Shown: positions 27,801 through 33,712, counted from the first letter of the stretch. The stretch: DNA of 64,000 nucleotides from Labia minor (GCA_963082975.1 OY720345.1:27164611-27228610); one strand, 5' to 3'. The notes: a model not told the origin generated them from the sequence alone. Translations and numbers: made by a program.

Positions 27801-30800
27801 TTTATATAATATAGAAATTTAAGACTAAAATTATATTATCAATATACTCCTTATTATTTTAGCTCCTCAAGATGATTTCAGTGGAACATGGTTACGGTTT
27901 ACGGTATCAGGGCGTCCATGCCGTCGTGGAACATTTTGTCAAGAAAATCGAGAAGCAGGTTATTGGAGCTGTGAATTAGAATTTGGAGAGGATCGCGCTT
28001 GGGATTATTGTTGCCGACCTGGTCATCAATGCGGTTATTCGGAGGGTATATCTTTTTAATTGACTATATTTAAATATTCATATAAAGCTAAAATTTATAA
28101 TTTTTTTTTAATTTTTAGGTTTTAGCTATCCTTGGTGCTATGTTGGGCAACAACGAGATCAATGGAGGCCTTGCTCTGAACGTTATTTCCCATATGGTCC
28201 TGGTGTTGGTCCAGCCGGTGGAAGACCACCAGGTGGTGTAGGACCAGGAGGTCCTATACTACCAGGTGGTATAGGACCAGGAGGTCCTATAGGCCCTGGT
28301 CCCAATAATCCATATGGTCCACCGAGGTATATTTCGCTTTACTTTTTTATTGATTTTATGTTCAAATAAAATAAAATTTAATAAAGAAATTATTTTTATA
28401 ACAATAATTTATTTTTAAAATAAAATAGTTTGTTTCTTAATTGATAAAATAAATAAAAAATGTTCTACAATTATACTCTTCATGTGTATTTAATCGTTAA
28501 CATTAAATACAAAATTAGTTATTATTAAAGTGAAATTTATACTTTACAGATATTGGCCGGTATCATATTTGCATCCTGATGGTCCTCCTAATGGTACTGG
28601 ATATCTTCCACCCCATCCCCATGAACATCATTACGAACCCGAACGACATCCACTATTTGAAACGGGCGATAATAATGATATTGCTCCACCAAGCCCAATT
28701 GATGAATCAAACACATCTCGTAGAGGATATGGCAAGAAATTAGTGTTGGTTATCCCGGTTAATGCCACCATTCTGGATGAAAAAGACTGTGATCCCAAAC
28801 ATTCTCACAGGTACTTCTTAAACTAAATAATTAATAATTGAAATCTACCTTCAGATCAAAGAGAGAAAGTATAATTTCTTTGTGAAATTGATCATTCAAT
28901 TTTTTTAATTAATATTAATTAATAAAATAATTGGTCGCGCCTATAAAAAGTCTCGGAGGTTTTTTGTCACAAGCCACCCAAATATTGAACTTCTTTTTGT
29001 AGCTTGAATTTTTCAAATGATTCCAAACTGTCACATGAATGATGTTTAGTATATCGGCTATTTCTTGATACCTTTCATCCCGATCTTACACAAGTTTCAA
29101 ATTTTCATCTGGCTGACTAAAATGACATCGAAATTTCTGAGAAAAAAGTATTTTTAGCATGATGTCTGTCCGTCCGTCTGTCCGTCCGTATAGATGTGTA
29201 CAGCCTGAATGGCTCAACCGATTTTGATGAAATTTGATATATTTACTTAATGCATCAGTGGGATGAATTGATCAACTTTTGGTGCTAATCCGGAAACCGG
29301 AAGTGGTAGTATTAGCGATCGACGATAGGAAGGGAAGGGTTATTTTCACACCAAATTTCACATGAGGAGATTTTTTTATATATCACCACGAATCATACAC
29401 TTTGTATTGGTTTTATCCTCGGGAAAATCATATTTATTAGTTTTTTCTTGATTTAAAATTATATGACGTCATACAGCCATTCATGACGTCACAGTCATAT
29501 ATATATATTATAAATAAAATAAAATTAAAAATGTTTATATTTATTATTTATGTATCCATAACTGTTTTTTATGACATTAATAGGTATATTAAAATTATTT
29601 GAAATTGTTTCTGTAGCTGGAAATTAATTTACTTCAAACCGTCGGTCGGTTCGGACCTGGCCACAGGTCAACTTATTTTTTTCAATTTTTTAAAAAAAAA
29701 CTAAATTAACTTAACTTAATTTACTTTATCTTTTTTTTGAAAATTTTTAATAACTTTGGGGAGAGGGGTTAGGTTATGGCACTCCTTCTCTATGTGCGTG
29801 TAAAGTAAGAAGTAAAAAATAAACTTATTCTTAGTAAAAAACACCATTTCAGATATTTTATCAATTTTCAAATCAATATAACTTTTTACACGAGCAATGA
29901 ATTAGAAAAACACGTTTGTTTGAAAGATACACCAACACCATCTGCTGGCAAAAAACCACACAGACTTTTTAATTAAACCAAAATTTCCAAGAGAACTAAG
30001 ACTATTAAAAATAGTTTTTCCCCAAATCTTTCTAATTTTCTTTCTCCTCTTTTATATTATTTCTTAGTTAATTTTACTATATTTATAGTAATTGTAAATA
30101 CTAATTTTAATATTTTTATATTATAATTATATAAACTGGACCTAAGATGACAAAAATGTACATATATATATAGGCACCTATGTATATACCGTATGAAAGT
30201 AAAAACATGATGATGAAAATAATATTTTCATCATAAAATAAGGAGATAGGGTTTTTGCACAATTATGTAACATTATTCAATTAAATTTGATGAATAAGAA
30301 TAATAGATATTCAATTGTAATATAATATTTCAAATATTTTCCAAAAATGTTTAAAGTTAATTTGATTGAATTTTTCCATGTTAAAATTAAAATATTAACT
30401 TTTTAATATAATGAATCTGCAAAAAAATTATTACATTTTAATTAAGTAATGTTAAAATATTGTCAAAATTATAAAACTAAATTGATATTAGAGACAATAT
30501 TAATAATTTTTATAAAACAAATATAATTGTGATAGCACTTGATATTTTGTTTAATTAATAGTTTTTTATTTAAAATAATTCTAACTTAACATTTAATATT
30601 ATTTATTTTAAATGTAATTAACTAAACTAAGTGAGATATATTTAATCTTTATTATATTAGGTCTATATAAAATTTGCATTTGCTTATTTATATTTTTATA
30701 GTAAATAATTAATTGTTACTTTTAGAATGGAAATATATATAAATATTTTACCGATAATTCAAGAATTAACTTTAATTCGTTTCATTATATAATTATTATA

Positions 30801-32326
30801 AAATAAGTATAAATAAGAACCTTTTCCTATCGATTTGTACAAGGACAATTCACAAAGTAGGTTACGTTTTGGAATTAAGACAAAACTAGTACAGGAAAAT
30901 GTTTTTTATTATATACATTTGAAAGAGCAACTAAAATACTATTTTTCTACATAATCGTCAAAAAAGTTGAGATATTTATCGTAGCGATGAACGAGCTTCG
31001 AAATTCCTCATAGAAATCCGCCGCCTGAGTGTTGACCCAGTCAGTCACGGCCGCCGTCATCAAAACGCTGCGTTGCAAGCCAAGTCTTCATCTTTGGAAA
31101 CAAGTGGAAGTCACTTAGTGGAAGATCTGGGCTGTTCGGTTATGGTGAAACGACGGTTTCCTCTAATTTGTTCATTGATCTTTTCCACCAGCTCAACTTT
31201 TTTGGCGATTATGTAGAAAAATAGTATTTTAGTTGCTCTTTCAAATGTTTATAATAAAAAACATTTTCCTGTACTAGTTTTGTCTTAACTCCAAAACGTA
31301 ACCAACTTTGTGAATTGTCCTCGTATTATTAGGATTCAATTTATTACAAATTCCTCATTTTCCTTTTAAAATTGTATCCGTTTGTATTAGGTTTAATTTA
31401 TTTTACTGTCTCCTCATAATATTTATTATAAATGAGATTTTTTAAATGATTCAATATAATTTTTTTTATTAAAATTGATTTCCTATTTCTTTAATTTTTT
31501 TTTTTTCGATCTAAATATTAAATATATATATATAAAGGAAAAGTAATAATACTTTTAATCATAATTATAAAATATTTTATTTTAATTTTTAAAAAATATT
31601 CGGATAATTTTAAATGTATATCTTAATATATATCTAATTATAATTAATTCTTAATTTTTTTCATTAGATGATTTTTGTTACTTACTTTTGCTGCCATCTT
31701 GCGTATAAGATTCATGTTAAATACTTTATCTATTGTTGTGCCACCTGGTGTTTTTTTCTCAATTGATCTGTGCCCCATTGATTGTAGGCCTCTTCTAGAA
31801 TTTTAATTGCCCTTGACCTACCTAGATGGGAAATAATTCAGTCCTTGGCTTGCTTTTCAGACATTATCATCCCACGGTGGTCATCCCCCTTGCGCCACCA
31901 CCAGAAGCAGAACCTCCAACCGACACCTCCGATGACGAAGAGTATCCTTCAACACCGAGCTTCACAATTGTGGATACATCTGAACAACCACCTCATTTGG
32001 TAGATTCGGATGGCATAGCAAGTGCAGATAAAGCTAGCCTTTCTAATATACAACCCCGCGTGGTTGTGGGAAAAGTGGAGCGAACTCGAGGCCCACCGCC
32101 AGGATTCCGTCGTCGCCAGGCACGGCCTTTTCGTCAAGACGGACAAACATCCAACCTCGTTGAGGTGAAATTGCAACAACAACCTCCACGAGACATCTTA
32201 TCAGCCACTACAAAAGTTACCTTGCCATCATCATCGTCATCATCCTTATCATCCTCATCATCCACATCAACAAAATCAACAAAAACAACGACGACGACAA
32301 CATCCCCATCAACTGCCACCTCATGA
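1780..32326 (+). CDS. Secreted multi-PAN/Apple-domain protein with Gly-rich linkers and a Cys-rich kringle/FN2-like module (15 exons)
   Basis: I assembled 15 exons: 1780-1882, 7628-7766, 20324-20553, 22091-22558, 22745-22880, 25986-26176, 26271-26409, 26496-26782, 26843-27253, 27341-27488, 27545-27777, 27863-28045, 28119-28326, 28550-28810, 31861-32326. They sum to 3603 nt with no frame break, giving 1200 aa. Order: signal peptide (about 1-22), PAN1 (36-121), Gly/His-rich linker (about 122-313), PAN2 (315-405), PAN3 (424-516), Gly/Ser/Tyr-rich repeats (565-695), PAN4 (703-797), an eight-Cys module (838-908), Pro/Gly linker, and a Ser/Thr-rich tail. PAN domains are known to mediate protein-protein and protein-carbohydrate contacts outside the cell. 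I see no ZP domain, protease domain or transmembrane segment, which argues against the NompA/Trynity type and against plasma-kallikrein relatives. A matrix or cuticle role is inference. The gene itself I do not recognise by name. Large introns 1, 2, 5 and 14 are filled with transposons. Confidence 0.88.
2401..2848 (-). mobile_element. Deleted mariner-family element (MITE) with TA duplication
   Basis: The ends TGAGGGCAGGTCAATAAGTC and GACTTATTGACCTGCCATCG form an imperfect inverted repeat flanked by TA. Inside, the minus strand encodes a transposase remnant with GYELLPHPPYSPDLAPSDYF followed by LFPNLKKWL, the region around the last catalytic Asp of mariner transposases. Only about 450 bp remain, so it cannot move by itself. 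It lies in intron 1 of the PAN gene. The element at 47320-47840 is a relative. Confidence 0.85.
2849..4247. other. AT-rich intron sequence without recognisable feature
   Basis: Very AT-rich part of intron 1. No open frame with coding character, no tRNA and no clear repeat unit seen. Confidence 0.6.
4248..5380 (-). repeat. Composite of three partial family A copies
   Basis: Three minus-oriented pieces of family A lie next to each other: 4248-4459 (right end to the CCGGTAC core), 4711-4912 and 4913-5380 (running to the left end GACGAGATATTAA). The CACGTGCTGG / CAACGTGTTAAAAAAT segment therefore occurs three times within 600 bp. The open frame over 4939-5229 is repeat sequence. Confidence 0.75.
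4460..4710. repeat. Family F dispersed repeat, copy 1
   Basis: A 250-bp AT-rich block starting AAAACATAAAATTAACTAAT is repeated at 21328-21583 with only scattered differences. Here it sits between two family A pieces that share a stretch of about 115 bp. No coding content. Confidence 0.7.
5985..6199. mobile_element. Short hAT-like non-autonomous element
   Basis: The outer ends read AGGGGGACC and GGTCACCCTAG (inverted), a common non-autonomous hAT end type. Direct flanks AGAGCCAT and TGAGCCAT match at 7 of 8 bases, the target duplication length of hAT. Interior repeats of CCCGGT/GGGAC but no coding potential. Confidence 0.55.
6544..6699. mobile_element. Short hAT-like non-autonomous element
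   Basis: Ends CAGGTCCCAATCTAGAG and CTAGAGCGGGCCCTG form an imperfect inverted repeat; the flanks are AATTATT on both sides (7 bp seen). The interior carries several GGCGGC motifs. 156 bp, intron 1. Confidence 0.55.
7345..7510 (+). repeat. tRNA-derived SINE, truncated copy
   Basis: A box-B-like GGGTTCAAGACCC is followed by GGGCCTGG, then AAAATTGGGAAGCTACTT and a right part with TTTACTGATCAT. The same order (box B, GGGAAGCTATTT, TGTACTGATTAT) is seen at 19678-19935, so both are one SINE family. The tRNA head is mostly missing here. Confidence 0.5.
7628..7766 (+). CDS. PAN gene exon 2: first half of PAN1
   Basis: The acceptor TTTTTAG at 7621-7627 leads into a CFRR start followed by Cys at residues 36, 64, 68 and 75 and by GFNFR, the usual PAN pattern (C-F-...-C-x3-C-...-C-x-x-F-x-[FY]-R). 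The exon enters in phase 1 and leaves in phase 2 within the Arg codon before GTCAAG. GC content and codon use stand out from the flanking intron. Confidence 0.9.
8661..9304 (+). repeat. Family A dispersed repeat, long copy
   Basis: Runs from TTTTTACTATCTCGCCAG to GATAGTCGAGTGGAGACACTCC and holds a long TC/TG microsatellite (8765-8835). The CVCVC-type open frame over this tract is translated microsatellite. Located in intron 2. Confidence 0.8.
9305..10968. other. AT-rich intron 2 sequence
   Basis: Homopolymer and AT-rich DNA up to the broken end of the BEL element. No feature that I can support. Confidence 0.6.
10929..13016 (-). pseudogene. pol: BEL/Pao retrotransposon pol, truncated (protease, RT, start of RNase H)
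   Basis: The minus-strand frame has a retropepsin-like site LLDTCATANL (Asp near residue 23), then the Pao-type reverse transcriptase with VMTSDIAQMYRQIHIHP, FGVSAAPFLA and RDLYVDNLLTG (YVDN replaces the usual YVDD), and the region GFSDASLNGYGACLY to LWSDSTIVLHWLK that leads into RNase H. BEL/Pao pol should continue with RNase H and an integrase; instead the frame runs into a TA microsatellite near 10970. The last about 13 residues are not pol. The element is antisense to the PAN gene in intron 2. The long frame suggests a recent insertion, but it cannot be functional because integrase and 3' LTR are missing. Confidence 0.9.
13068..13070 (-). other. gag UGA stop in read-through context (UGA CUA G)
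   Basis: The gag stop and the pol frame are in the same reading frame: 17 sense codons separate the UGA from the first pol Met at 13016. The bases after the stop are CUAG, the context known to promote stop-codon read-through in several RNA viruses and animal genes. Either a programmed read-through site or a coincidental stop. The protein was not restored. Confidence 0.5.
13068..14357 (-). CDS. gag: BEL/Pao retrotransposon gag-like protein
   Basis: 429 aa, starting MNKKNIPISQRRERLANKIK with a helical N-terminal part. A Pao-type gag segment starts near residue 117 (NLPKFDGNFENWLSF) and runs to KHLEDIYQ. Near the end are three Cys/His knuckles: CLKCKGNHPLYKC, CRNCLHSHKDKC and CKICNTFHHTLLH. This is the usual BEL/Pao order, with the capsid-like part before zinc knuckles that bind RNA. 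It ends at a UGA that is directly followed by CUAG, and the frame continues open into pol. No internal stop or frameshift. Confidence 0.88.
   Translation of the reverse strand: MNKKNIPISQRRERLANKIKKCENDLTTQKITHGIAVLQFEKITELFNQYDDIVDTLELTDGDNEEINEADNVRTNYFALSFKLKSTNGCSNTTMDHTFNTNNSFETQRLANLPTTNLPKFDGNFENWLSFKNTFNTLIDARTDIDDVNKFIYLRGCLTGAASNKLALYNISAENYKIAWKHLEDIYQKERALVFKHYDAILDLQNITTPTTENLNKFIDDARQHLSHLNSLKAAPTDALIVRILERKLPSDIQEKWEETFTDDNLLPNFDAFSKFIINTAFRLHIKKPEPHRNLNNSLKRKYNDKGFSSYKTPKYNSSTQALVTITPNTCLKCKGNHPLYKCPTFNSLSVDQRIKFVNSSKLCRNCLHSHKDKCNSLLCKICNTFHHTLLHVRRPQTRRQQTMSNSTNSNTSTSNTNHLAMSHNDPSK
14823..14843 (-). other. Candidate primer binding site of the BEL element
   Basis: Two bases after the proposed 5' LTR end the minus strand reads TGGTGCCTCCTGGTGAGG. 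It starts TGG, as expected for pairing with the CCA end of a tRNA. Which tRNA cannot be said without comparison. Confidence 0.35.
14845..15530 (-). repeat. Candidate 5' LTR of the BEL/Pao element
   Basis: On the minus strand the segment starts TGTTGAGGGTTCGG and ends TTTTCGACGAAACA, i.e. TGT...ACA, directly before the candidate primer site and about 490 bp before gag. No second LTR exists in the window because the 3' part is lost, so the borders are inferred from the terminal bases only. Confidence 0.45.
15754..16376 (+). repeat. Family B dispersed repeat, fullest copy
   Basis: Starts ACCGACCGACGATAG, has a TCCG/TCTG microsatellite (about 15870-15910), the core ACCGATTTTGATGAAATTTG, a second internal GACGATAGGAAGG start, two CRE-like sites TGACGTCA (about 16168 and 16188), and ends with GTCGGTCGGTTCGGACCTGG. 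No coding capacity. The inverted ACCGACCGAC / GTCGGTCGGT pair suggests a foldable or DNA-transposon-derived element. Confidence 0.75.
16588..16809 (-). CDS. Unidentified 73-codon ORF, possible exon or gene remnant
   Basis: ATG at 16809 on the minus strand, MSSGGFNWDTDCAATFLKKG to RQHVP. The interval has visibly higher complexity and G+C than its surroundings, with mixed amino acids and no low-complexity runs, which is why I list it. I do not recognise a family. It lies in intron 2 of the PAN gene within a hAT-like composite, so it may be carried-over host or transposon coding DNA. Confidence 0.25.
   Translation of the reverse strand: MSSGGFNWDTDCAATFLKKGVVYEMPFQPGKCLSHFSQTLIKTNSNIIFTNNETFPHFEHMDGSLYMCRQHVP
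17251..17363. mobile_element. pogo/Tigger-type MITE, 113 bp
   Basis: Ends CAGTAAATCCTCTTTATAAG and CTTATAGAGAGGTTTTACTG form a good inverted repeat and are flanked by TA on both sides. CAGT...ACTG with TA duplication and a CCTCT-TATAAGGACA subterminal region is typical of pogo/Tigger-derived MITEs. Confidence 0.8.
17571..18117 (+). repeat. Family A dispersed repeat, near full copy
   Basis: Left end AATATCTCGCCAGAGATAGTATT, right end GCGAGATAGTCGAGTGGAGACACTCC. Carries ACAAGATTACGCAAAAACGG and the CACCACGTGACGTGG segment. Confidence 0.85.
18862..19140 (+). repeat. Family D dispersed repeat, copy 1
   Basis: Shares TTTGTCTGCACATTGCTCA, TTAGAATTTTTCATGT, a TGTC microsatellite and the core GCTGAACCGATTTCGATGAA with the copy at 44655-44925. 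Confidence 0.7.
19678..19935 (+). repeat. tRNA-derived SINE, fuller copy
   Basis: The head has a box-A-like GGGTAGCTACGG, a putative anticodon loop CTGCTAA (Ser-GCT-like) and a box-B-like GGATTCGATTCC followed by CGAGCCTGG. The body has TTTGGGAAGCTATTT and ends with an AT-rich tail after TTTACTATAAG. The tRNA arms pair poorly, so it is a SINE head and not a working tRNA gene. Intron 2. Confidence 0.5.
20324..20553 (+). CDS. PAN gene exon 3: second half of PAN1 plus start of Gly-rich linker
   Basis: It completes the Arg codon left by exon 2 and continues YDTGSCEL...DLYPDRDYDFF...RDC (Cys 87 and 121). The DRDY motif recurs in the second half of PAN2. After the domain comes a run of eight or more glycines up to the donor GTAAAT in phase 1. 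A GGA/GGT-rich reverse-strand shadow frame here is not a gene. Confidence 0.9.
20554..21327. other. AT-rich part of intron 3
   Basis: Low-complexity AT-rich DNA with ATT trinucleotide runs near 20930-20955. No supported feature. Confidence 0.6.
21328..21583. repeat. Family F dispersed repeat, copy 2
   Basis: Near-identical to 4460-4710 (AACATAAAATTAACTAATAA through TTATTTCGAAAAAAA). Lies in intron 3. Confidence 0.7.
21620..21715 (-). repeat. Family B fragment
   Basis: Carries GTGACGTCATATACATTTAAA and AAGAAAAAACTGATGAAGATG, matching the middle of family B on the minus strand. Directly follows the family F copy. Confidence 0.5.
22091..22558 (+). CDS. PAN gene exon 4: Gly/His/Pro-rich linker, symmetric 1-1 exon
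   Basis: After a poly-T tract and CTAG acceptor the frame reads GRWDHGGGGVVGHG and stays open for 156 residues rich in Gly, His, Pro, Tyr and Trp, ending with YLPPYSPRD before GTTAGT. It contains no cysteine, so it is probably an extended, unstructured linker. Its length (468 nt) is divisible by three and both introns are phase 1, so it could be skipped without breaking the frame. Confidence 0.85.
22745..22880 (+). CDS. PAN gene exon 5: first half of PAN2
   Basis: It opens with ECFLRTRSGFRVDR and carries Cys 315, 342, 346 and 354, ending NTFSYR at the donor GTAAAT in phase 2. Same layout as exons 2, 7 and 10. The intron before it is only 186 bp. Confidence 0.9.
22881..23979. other. Intron 5 sequence with two degenerate 100-bp repeats
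   Basis: At about 22940-23060 and 23315-23430 two related stretches share GTGTGGTTG, CTAAGAACTTT / CCAAGAACTTT and GAGATAGATAGATAG. A weaker relative is at 6395-6480. Otherwise AT-rich. Confidence 0.45.
23980..24177. mobile_element. piggyBac-type MITE, 198 bp, TTAA-flanked
   Basis: TTAA lies directly on both sides. The ends CACACTATGAGCGGGGCGGG and CCCGCCCCGCTCAGTGTG are inverted, and GGGTATTTGTACCCGTTGC forms further internal hairpins. TTAA target duplication is the mark of piggyBac. A second copy is at 40256-40427. Confidence 0.8.
24270..24930 (+). repeat. Family A dispersed repeat
   Basis: Begins TTTTACTATCTCTCCAGA, has a TCTG/TCTC/TGTG microsatellite, lacks most of the CACGTG segment, and ends GAGATAGTCGAGTGGAG. 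Intron 5. Confidence 0.8.
25068..25265. mobile_element. hAT non-autonomous element, 198 bp, exact 8-bp duplication
   Basis: GATATAAC flanks both sides exactly (25060-25067 and 25266-25273). Ends TAGTGGTGTCAGG and CTACGCCACCG are an imperfect inverted repeat of the C(A/G)GTGGCG type. It contains a run of 14 or so cytosines. Intron 5. Confidence 0.8.
25575..25705. other. GC-rich island inside intron 5
   Basis: About 130 bp with many CpG (CGCGCGACGACC, GCGCTGAGCTCACGGCC) in an otherwise AT-rich intron, 280 bp before exon 6. It does not belong to the repeat families seen here. It could be an internal promoter, an enhancer or an unrecognised exon. No long open frame. Confidence 0.3.
25986..26176 (+). 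CDS. PAN gene exon 6: second half of PAN2
   Basis: Starts after TTATAG, continues R-YTVEP...NCHLTALEYRDLDP...PDRDYDIY...REC (Cys 371, 405). Two donors are possible: GTCTGT at 26177 (phase 1) and GTAAAT at 26181 (phase 2). I chose 26177 because only phase 1 joins to the ECFLRV start of exon 7; the stronger-looking GTAAAT would break the frame. Confidence 0.8.
26271..26409 (+). CDS. PAN gene exon 7: first half of PAN3
   Basis: Begins ECFLRVRTGQRLDR, almost a repeat of the exon 5 start, with Cys 424, 452, 456 and 463 and the end RVFSFR at donor GTAATT, phase 2. It has 139 nt, the same length as exon 2. The flanking introns are 94 and 86 bp. Confidence 0.9.
26496..26782 (+). CDS. PAN gene exon 8: second half of PAN3 plus Gly-rich start
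   Basis: R-YGSSIIGG...NCQLSDFPFW...DRGYELYERGSFGHGC (Cys 482, 516), then a GGGGDGHYPSSGGSYLPPG linker. Donor GTATCG, phase 1. The DRGY motif matches DRDY of PAN1 and PAN2. Confidence 0.9.
26843..27253 (+). CDS. PAN gene exon 9: Gly-Ser-Tyr repeat linker, symmetric 1-1 exon
   Basis: An open frame of 137 residues built mostly from tandem copies of a 9-10 residue unit of the type GGSYGGGHG, with the DNA unit about 30 bp (GGATCCTATGGAGG). It has no cysteine. It resembles glycine-rich silk, cuticle or glue repeats in composition, but that is similarity of composition only. Length 411 nt, phase 1 on both sides, so it can be skipped in frame and the repeat may vary in copy number. Confidence 0.88.
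27341..27488 (+). CDS. PAN gene exon 10: first half of PAN4
   Basis: LCYIGYGGPARLLPPSIKK..., Cys 703 plus three more in the usual spacing, ending SLSYR at donor GTATTT, phase 2. The usual CF start is CY here, so PAN4 is the most diverged copy. Confidence 0.88.
27545..27777 (+). CDS. PAN gene exon 11: second half of PAN4 and Pro-rich linker
   Basis: R-SENSRNDPGPNCLLSEYDQRDL...EDYAQD...DPRC (Cys 763, 797), then HDHIRPGGPPGPW with many Pro. The acceptor is CACTAG after a 56-bp intron, the shortest of the gene. Donor GTAATT, phase 1. Confidence 0.85.
27863..28045 (+). CDS. PAN gene exon 12: Cys-rich kringle/FN2-like module, first part
   Basis: Encodes WLRFTVSGRPCRRGTFC...GYWSCELEF...WDYCCRPGHQCGYSEG with cysteines at 848, 854, 865, 878, 879 and 885. 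It leads into exon 13, where the pattern ends PWCYVG...WRPC. This spacing is reminiscent of kringle and fibronectin type II modules but does not match either cleanly. The exon is 183 nt and phase 1-1. Confidence 0.82.
28119..28326 (+). CDS. PAN gene exon 13: end of Cys-rich module plus Gly/Pro repeat
   Basis: GFSYPWCYVGQQRDQWRPCSERYFPYGP completes the module (Cys 896, 908). It is followed by a tandem PGGVGPGGPIL / PGGIGPGGPIG repeat. The exon ends at donor GTATAT, phase 2. Confidence 0.82.
28550..28810 (+). CDS. PAN gene exon 14: Pro/His-rich stretch with dibasic site
   Basis: R-YWPVSYLHPDGPPNGTGYLPP..., a basic cluster SRRGYGKK at 1015-1022 that could be a proprotein-convertase site, then a hydrophobic LVLVIPVNATIL with a possible N-glycosylation site at Asn 1030, and a lone Cys 1039. 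Donor GTACTT, phase 2. Confidence 0.8.
28930..29115 (-). pseudogene. mariner transposase N-terminal (HTH) fragment
   Basis: The minus strand encodes RYQEIADILNIIHVTVWNHL followed by KNSSYKKKFNIWVACD, the second helix-turn-helix of mariner transposases. It breaks off on both sides and has a stop just upstream, so it is a decayed piece. A family B copy starts right next to it. Intron 14. Confidence 0.65.
29140..29677 (+). repeat. Family B dispersed repeat, left-truncated copy
   Basis: Starts at GAGAAAAAAGTATTTTTAGC, has the TCCG microsatellite, the core ACCGATTTTGATGAAATTTG, the two TGACGTCA sites, and ends GTCGGTCGGTTCGGACCTGG. Intron 14. Confidence 0.75.
29767..29816 (+). repeat. 50-bp dispersed repeat (copy 2)
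   Basis: Matches the first 50 bases of the window, starting GGTTAGGTTATGGCACTCC. Confidence 0.6.
30840..31323 (-). mobile_element. mariner-derived element with about 110-bp terminal inverted repeats
   Basis: CAAGGACAATTCACAAAGT and ACTTTGTGAATTGTCCTCG are the start of inverted repeats about 110 bp long, flanked by TA. The interior minus strand keeps a transposase scrap (LFPKMKTWLATQRF then WVNTQAADF), so it is an internally deleted copy. Intron 14 of the PAN gene. Confidence 0.85.
31861..32326 (+). CDS. PAN gene exon 15: Pro-rich and Ser/Thr-rich C-terminal tail
   Basis: The acceptor TTTTCAG at 31854-31860 completes the Arg codon and gives HYHPTVVIPLAPPPEAEPP, an acidic TDTSDDEE patch, a basic middle (FRRRQARPFR) and a long Ser then Thr run before TGA at 32324-32326. 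The tail looks mucin-like and O-glycosylatable. The reading upstream from 31826 (MGNNS...) is intron read-through and not a start. Confidence 0.82.
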
Positions 32327-32343
32327 TTTGTTTTCCCTCTGAT

Positions 32344-32349
32344 AATAAA
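32344..32349 (+). terminator. Polyadenylation signal AATAAA of the PAN gene
   Basis: AATAAA occurs 18 bp after the stop codon. It gives a very short 3' UTR if used; other AATAAA motifs occur downstream in this AT-rich DNA, so use of this one is likely but not certain. Confidence 0.5.
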
Positions 32350-32854
32350 CTCTCTCTAACAAATAGATCATTATTTTTTTTTTTTTGGAGGGGCCAATAT
32401 TTGACAAATATTAGAAACTGCCAGAAAAATTCTCTTTGATCTCATTCAAAGGATTTGGAATTAGGGAAGGGGTAGGGGAAGGGAGGAGGAGGCTCTTTCA
32501 AAAGAAATTCTACACCAGAAAAAAATTCTATTTATTTTGTTTTTTTAATTTATTATATTTTCAAAATAAATATACGCCGTTGCAGAATTTCTTTTGAAAA
32601 GCAGACAAATTAATTTAATTATTTATGGATTTTCTTTTTGTTTCACTAAATTTCGCTGCTTAGTTTTATAGCCAGGGAATAATACAAAAATTAATCTTAT
32701 CTTATAAAACTATTTAAATATATTGAATTTTACATAATTAAAATATAAATCTTTATTAAATATTAAATGGAAATATGAAATGAAAATTATATTTATTTTT
32801 TAAATATTGAAATGATTAAGAAATATTTAGTAATGACAATAATTAATATGTATA

Positions 32855-32896
<42 letters not shown>

Positions 32897-33392
32897 TATT
32901 CTATAAGGTTATATATATATATATATATATATTATTTAATCATTAAATATTTTTTTTTCATTAAAACTTTAGTAACAAGCAAGTAATAAATTAATAATAC
33001 TTATATTTATAATTATGAAAAATAAAATAATTTTATGAAAACAAATTAAGTATATCAAAATAAATATAAAAAAAAAAGTATTAAATGAAATTTTTATATA
33101 CATTATTCTTTTCAATATTTAAAGAAGATTATAAAAAAAAATATTTTAGAGAGAATTATTTTATTTAGTATAAACTAAAATATTATTCGATTTAATATTT
33201 TTATCAATACTGAATTGTGACTGAGTAATTCAGAATTCTAGATTTTGCATAATTTTCTTATAAAGTTTAAATATTCCCACCGGTTTAATTTCTATTTACT
33301 TTATTCAATTATAAATCATTTGATGGACTTTATTTAAAGAATTTCATTGATATTTTTTATTAACTTGATTATAATTATCATGGTTAAACAAC
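32350..33392. other. AT-rich 3' flank of the PAN gene
   Basis: Two long TA microsatellites (about 32858-32892 and 32907-32932) and AT-rich DNA. No gene seen. Confidence 0.6.
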
Positions 33393-33400
33393 CAATAATG

Positions 33401-33704
33401 CAATGGTTTCCAACCTTTCTGTACCGGCGCCCCCTTTTGTTAAGAAAAATTCTTGCACCCTCCCCCCCCCCATTAATTTTAGTAATAATCTAATCTTTCA
33501 ATAGTCGGGCACATTTTTGAAATAATATAACAGGGGTGGACCATGGTTCACAGCATCGCAAAATCATTTTTTTAGAACCATATTGAAAAAATCGAAATTT
33601 TTCAAAAGTTTGGGTGCACTTGGAATTAGTTCTAATACCTTCGCGCCCCTTCCAATAGTCTCGCGCCCCCAGGGGAGGGGCGCCCCACAGGTTGGAAAAC
33701 GCTG
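33401..33704. mobile_element. hAT non-autonomous element, 304 bp, exact 8-bp duplication
   Basis: CAATAATG flanks both sides exactly (33393-33400, 33705-33712). Ends CAATGGTTTCCAACCT and AGGTTGGAAAACGCTG are inverted. Contains GCGCCCCC repeats and an AATCGAAATTTTTC block. No transposase. Confidence 0.85.
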
Positions 33705-33712
33705 CAATAATG

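Noticed and set aside
31826..31860. MGNNS start as a separate 166-aa gene
   Set aside because: The first codons are intron; the acceptor at 31860 and phase match to exon 14 explain the frame.
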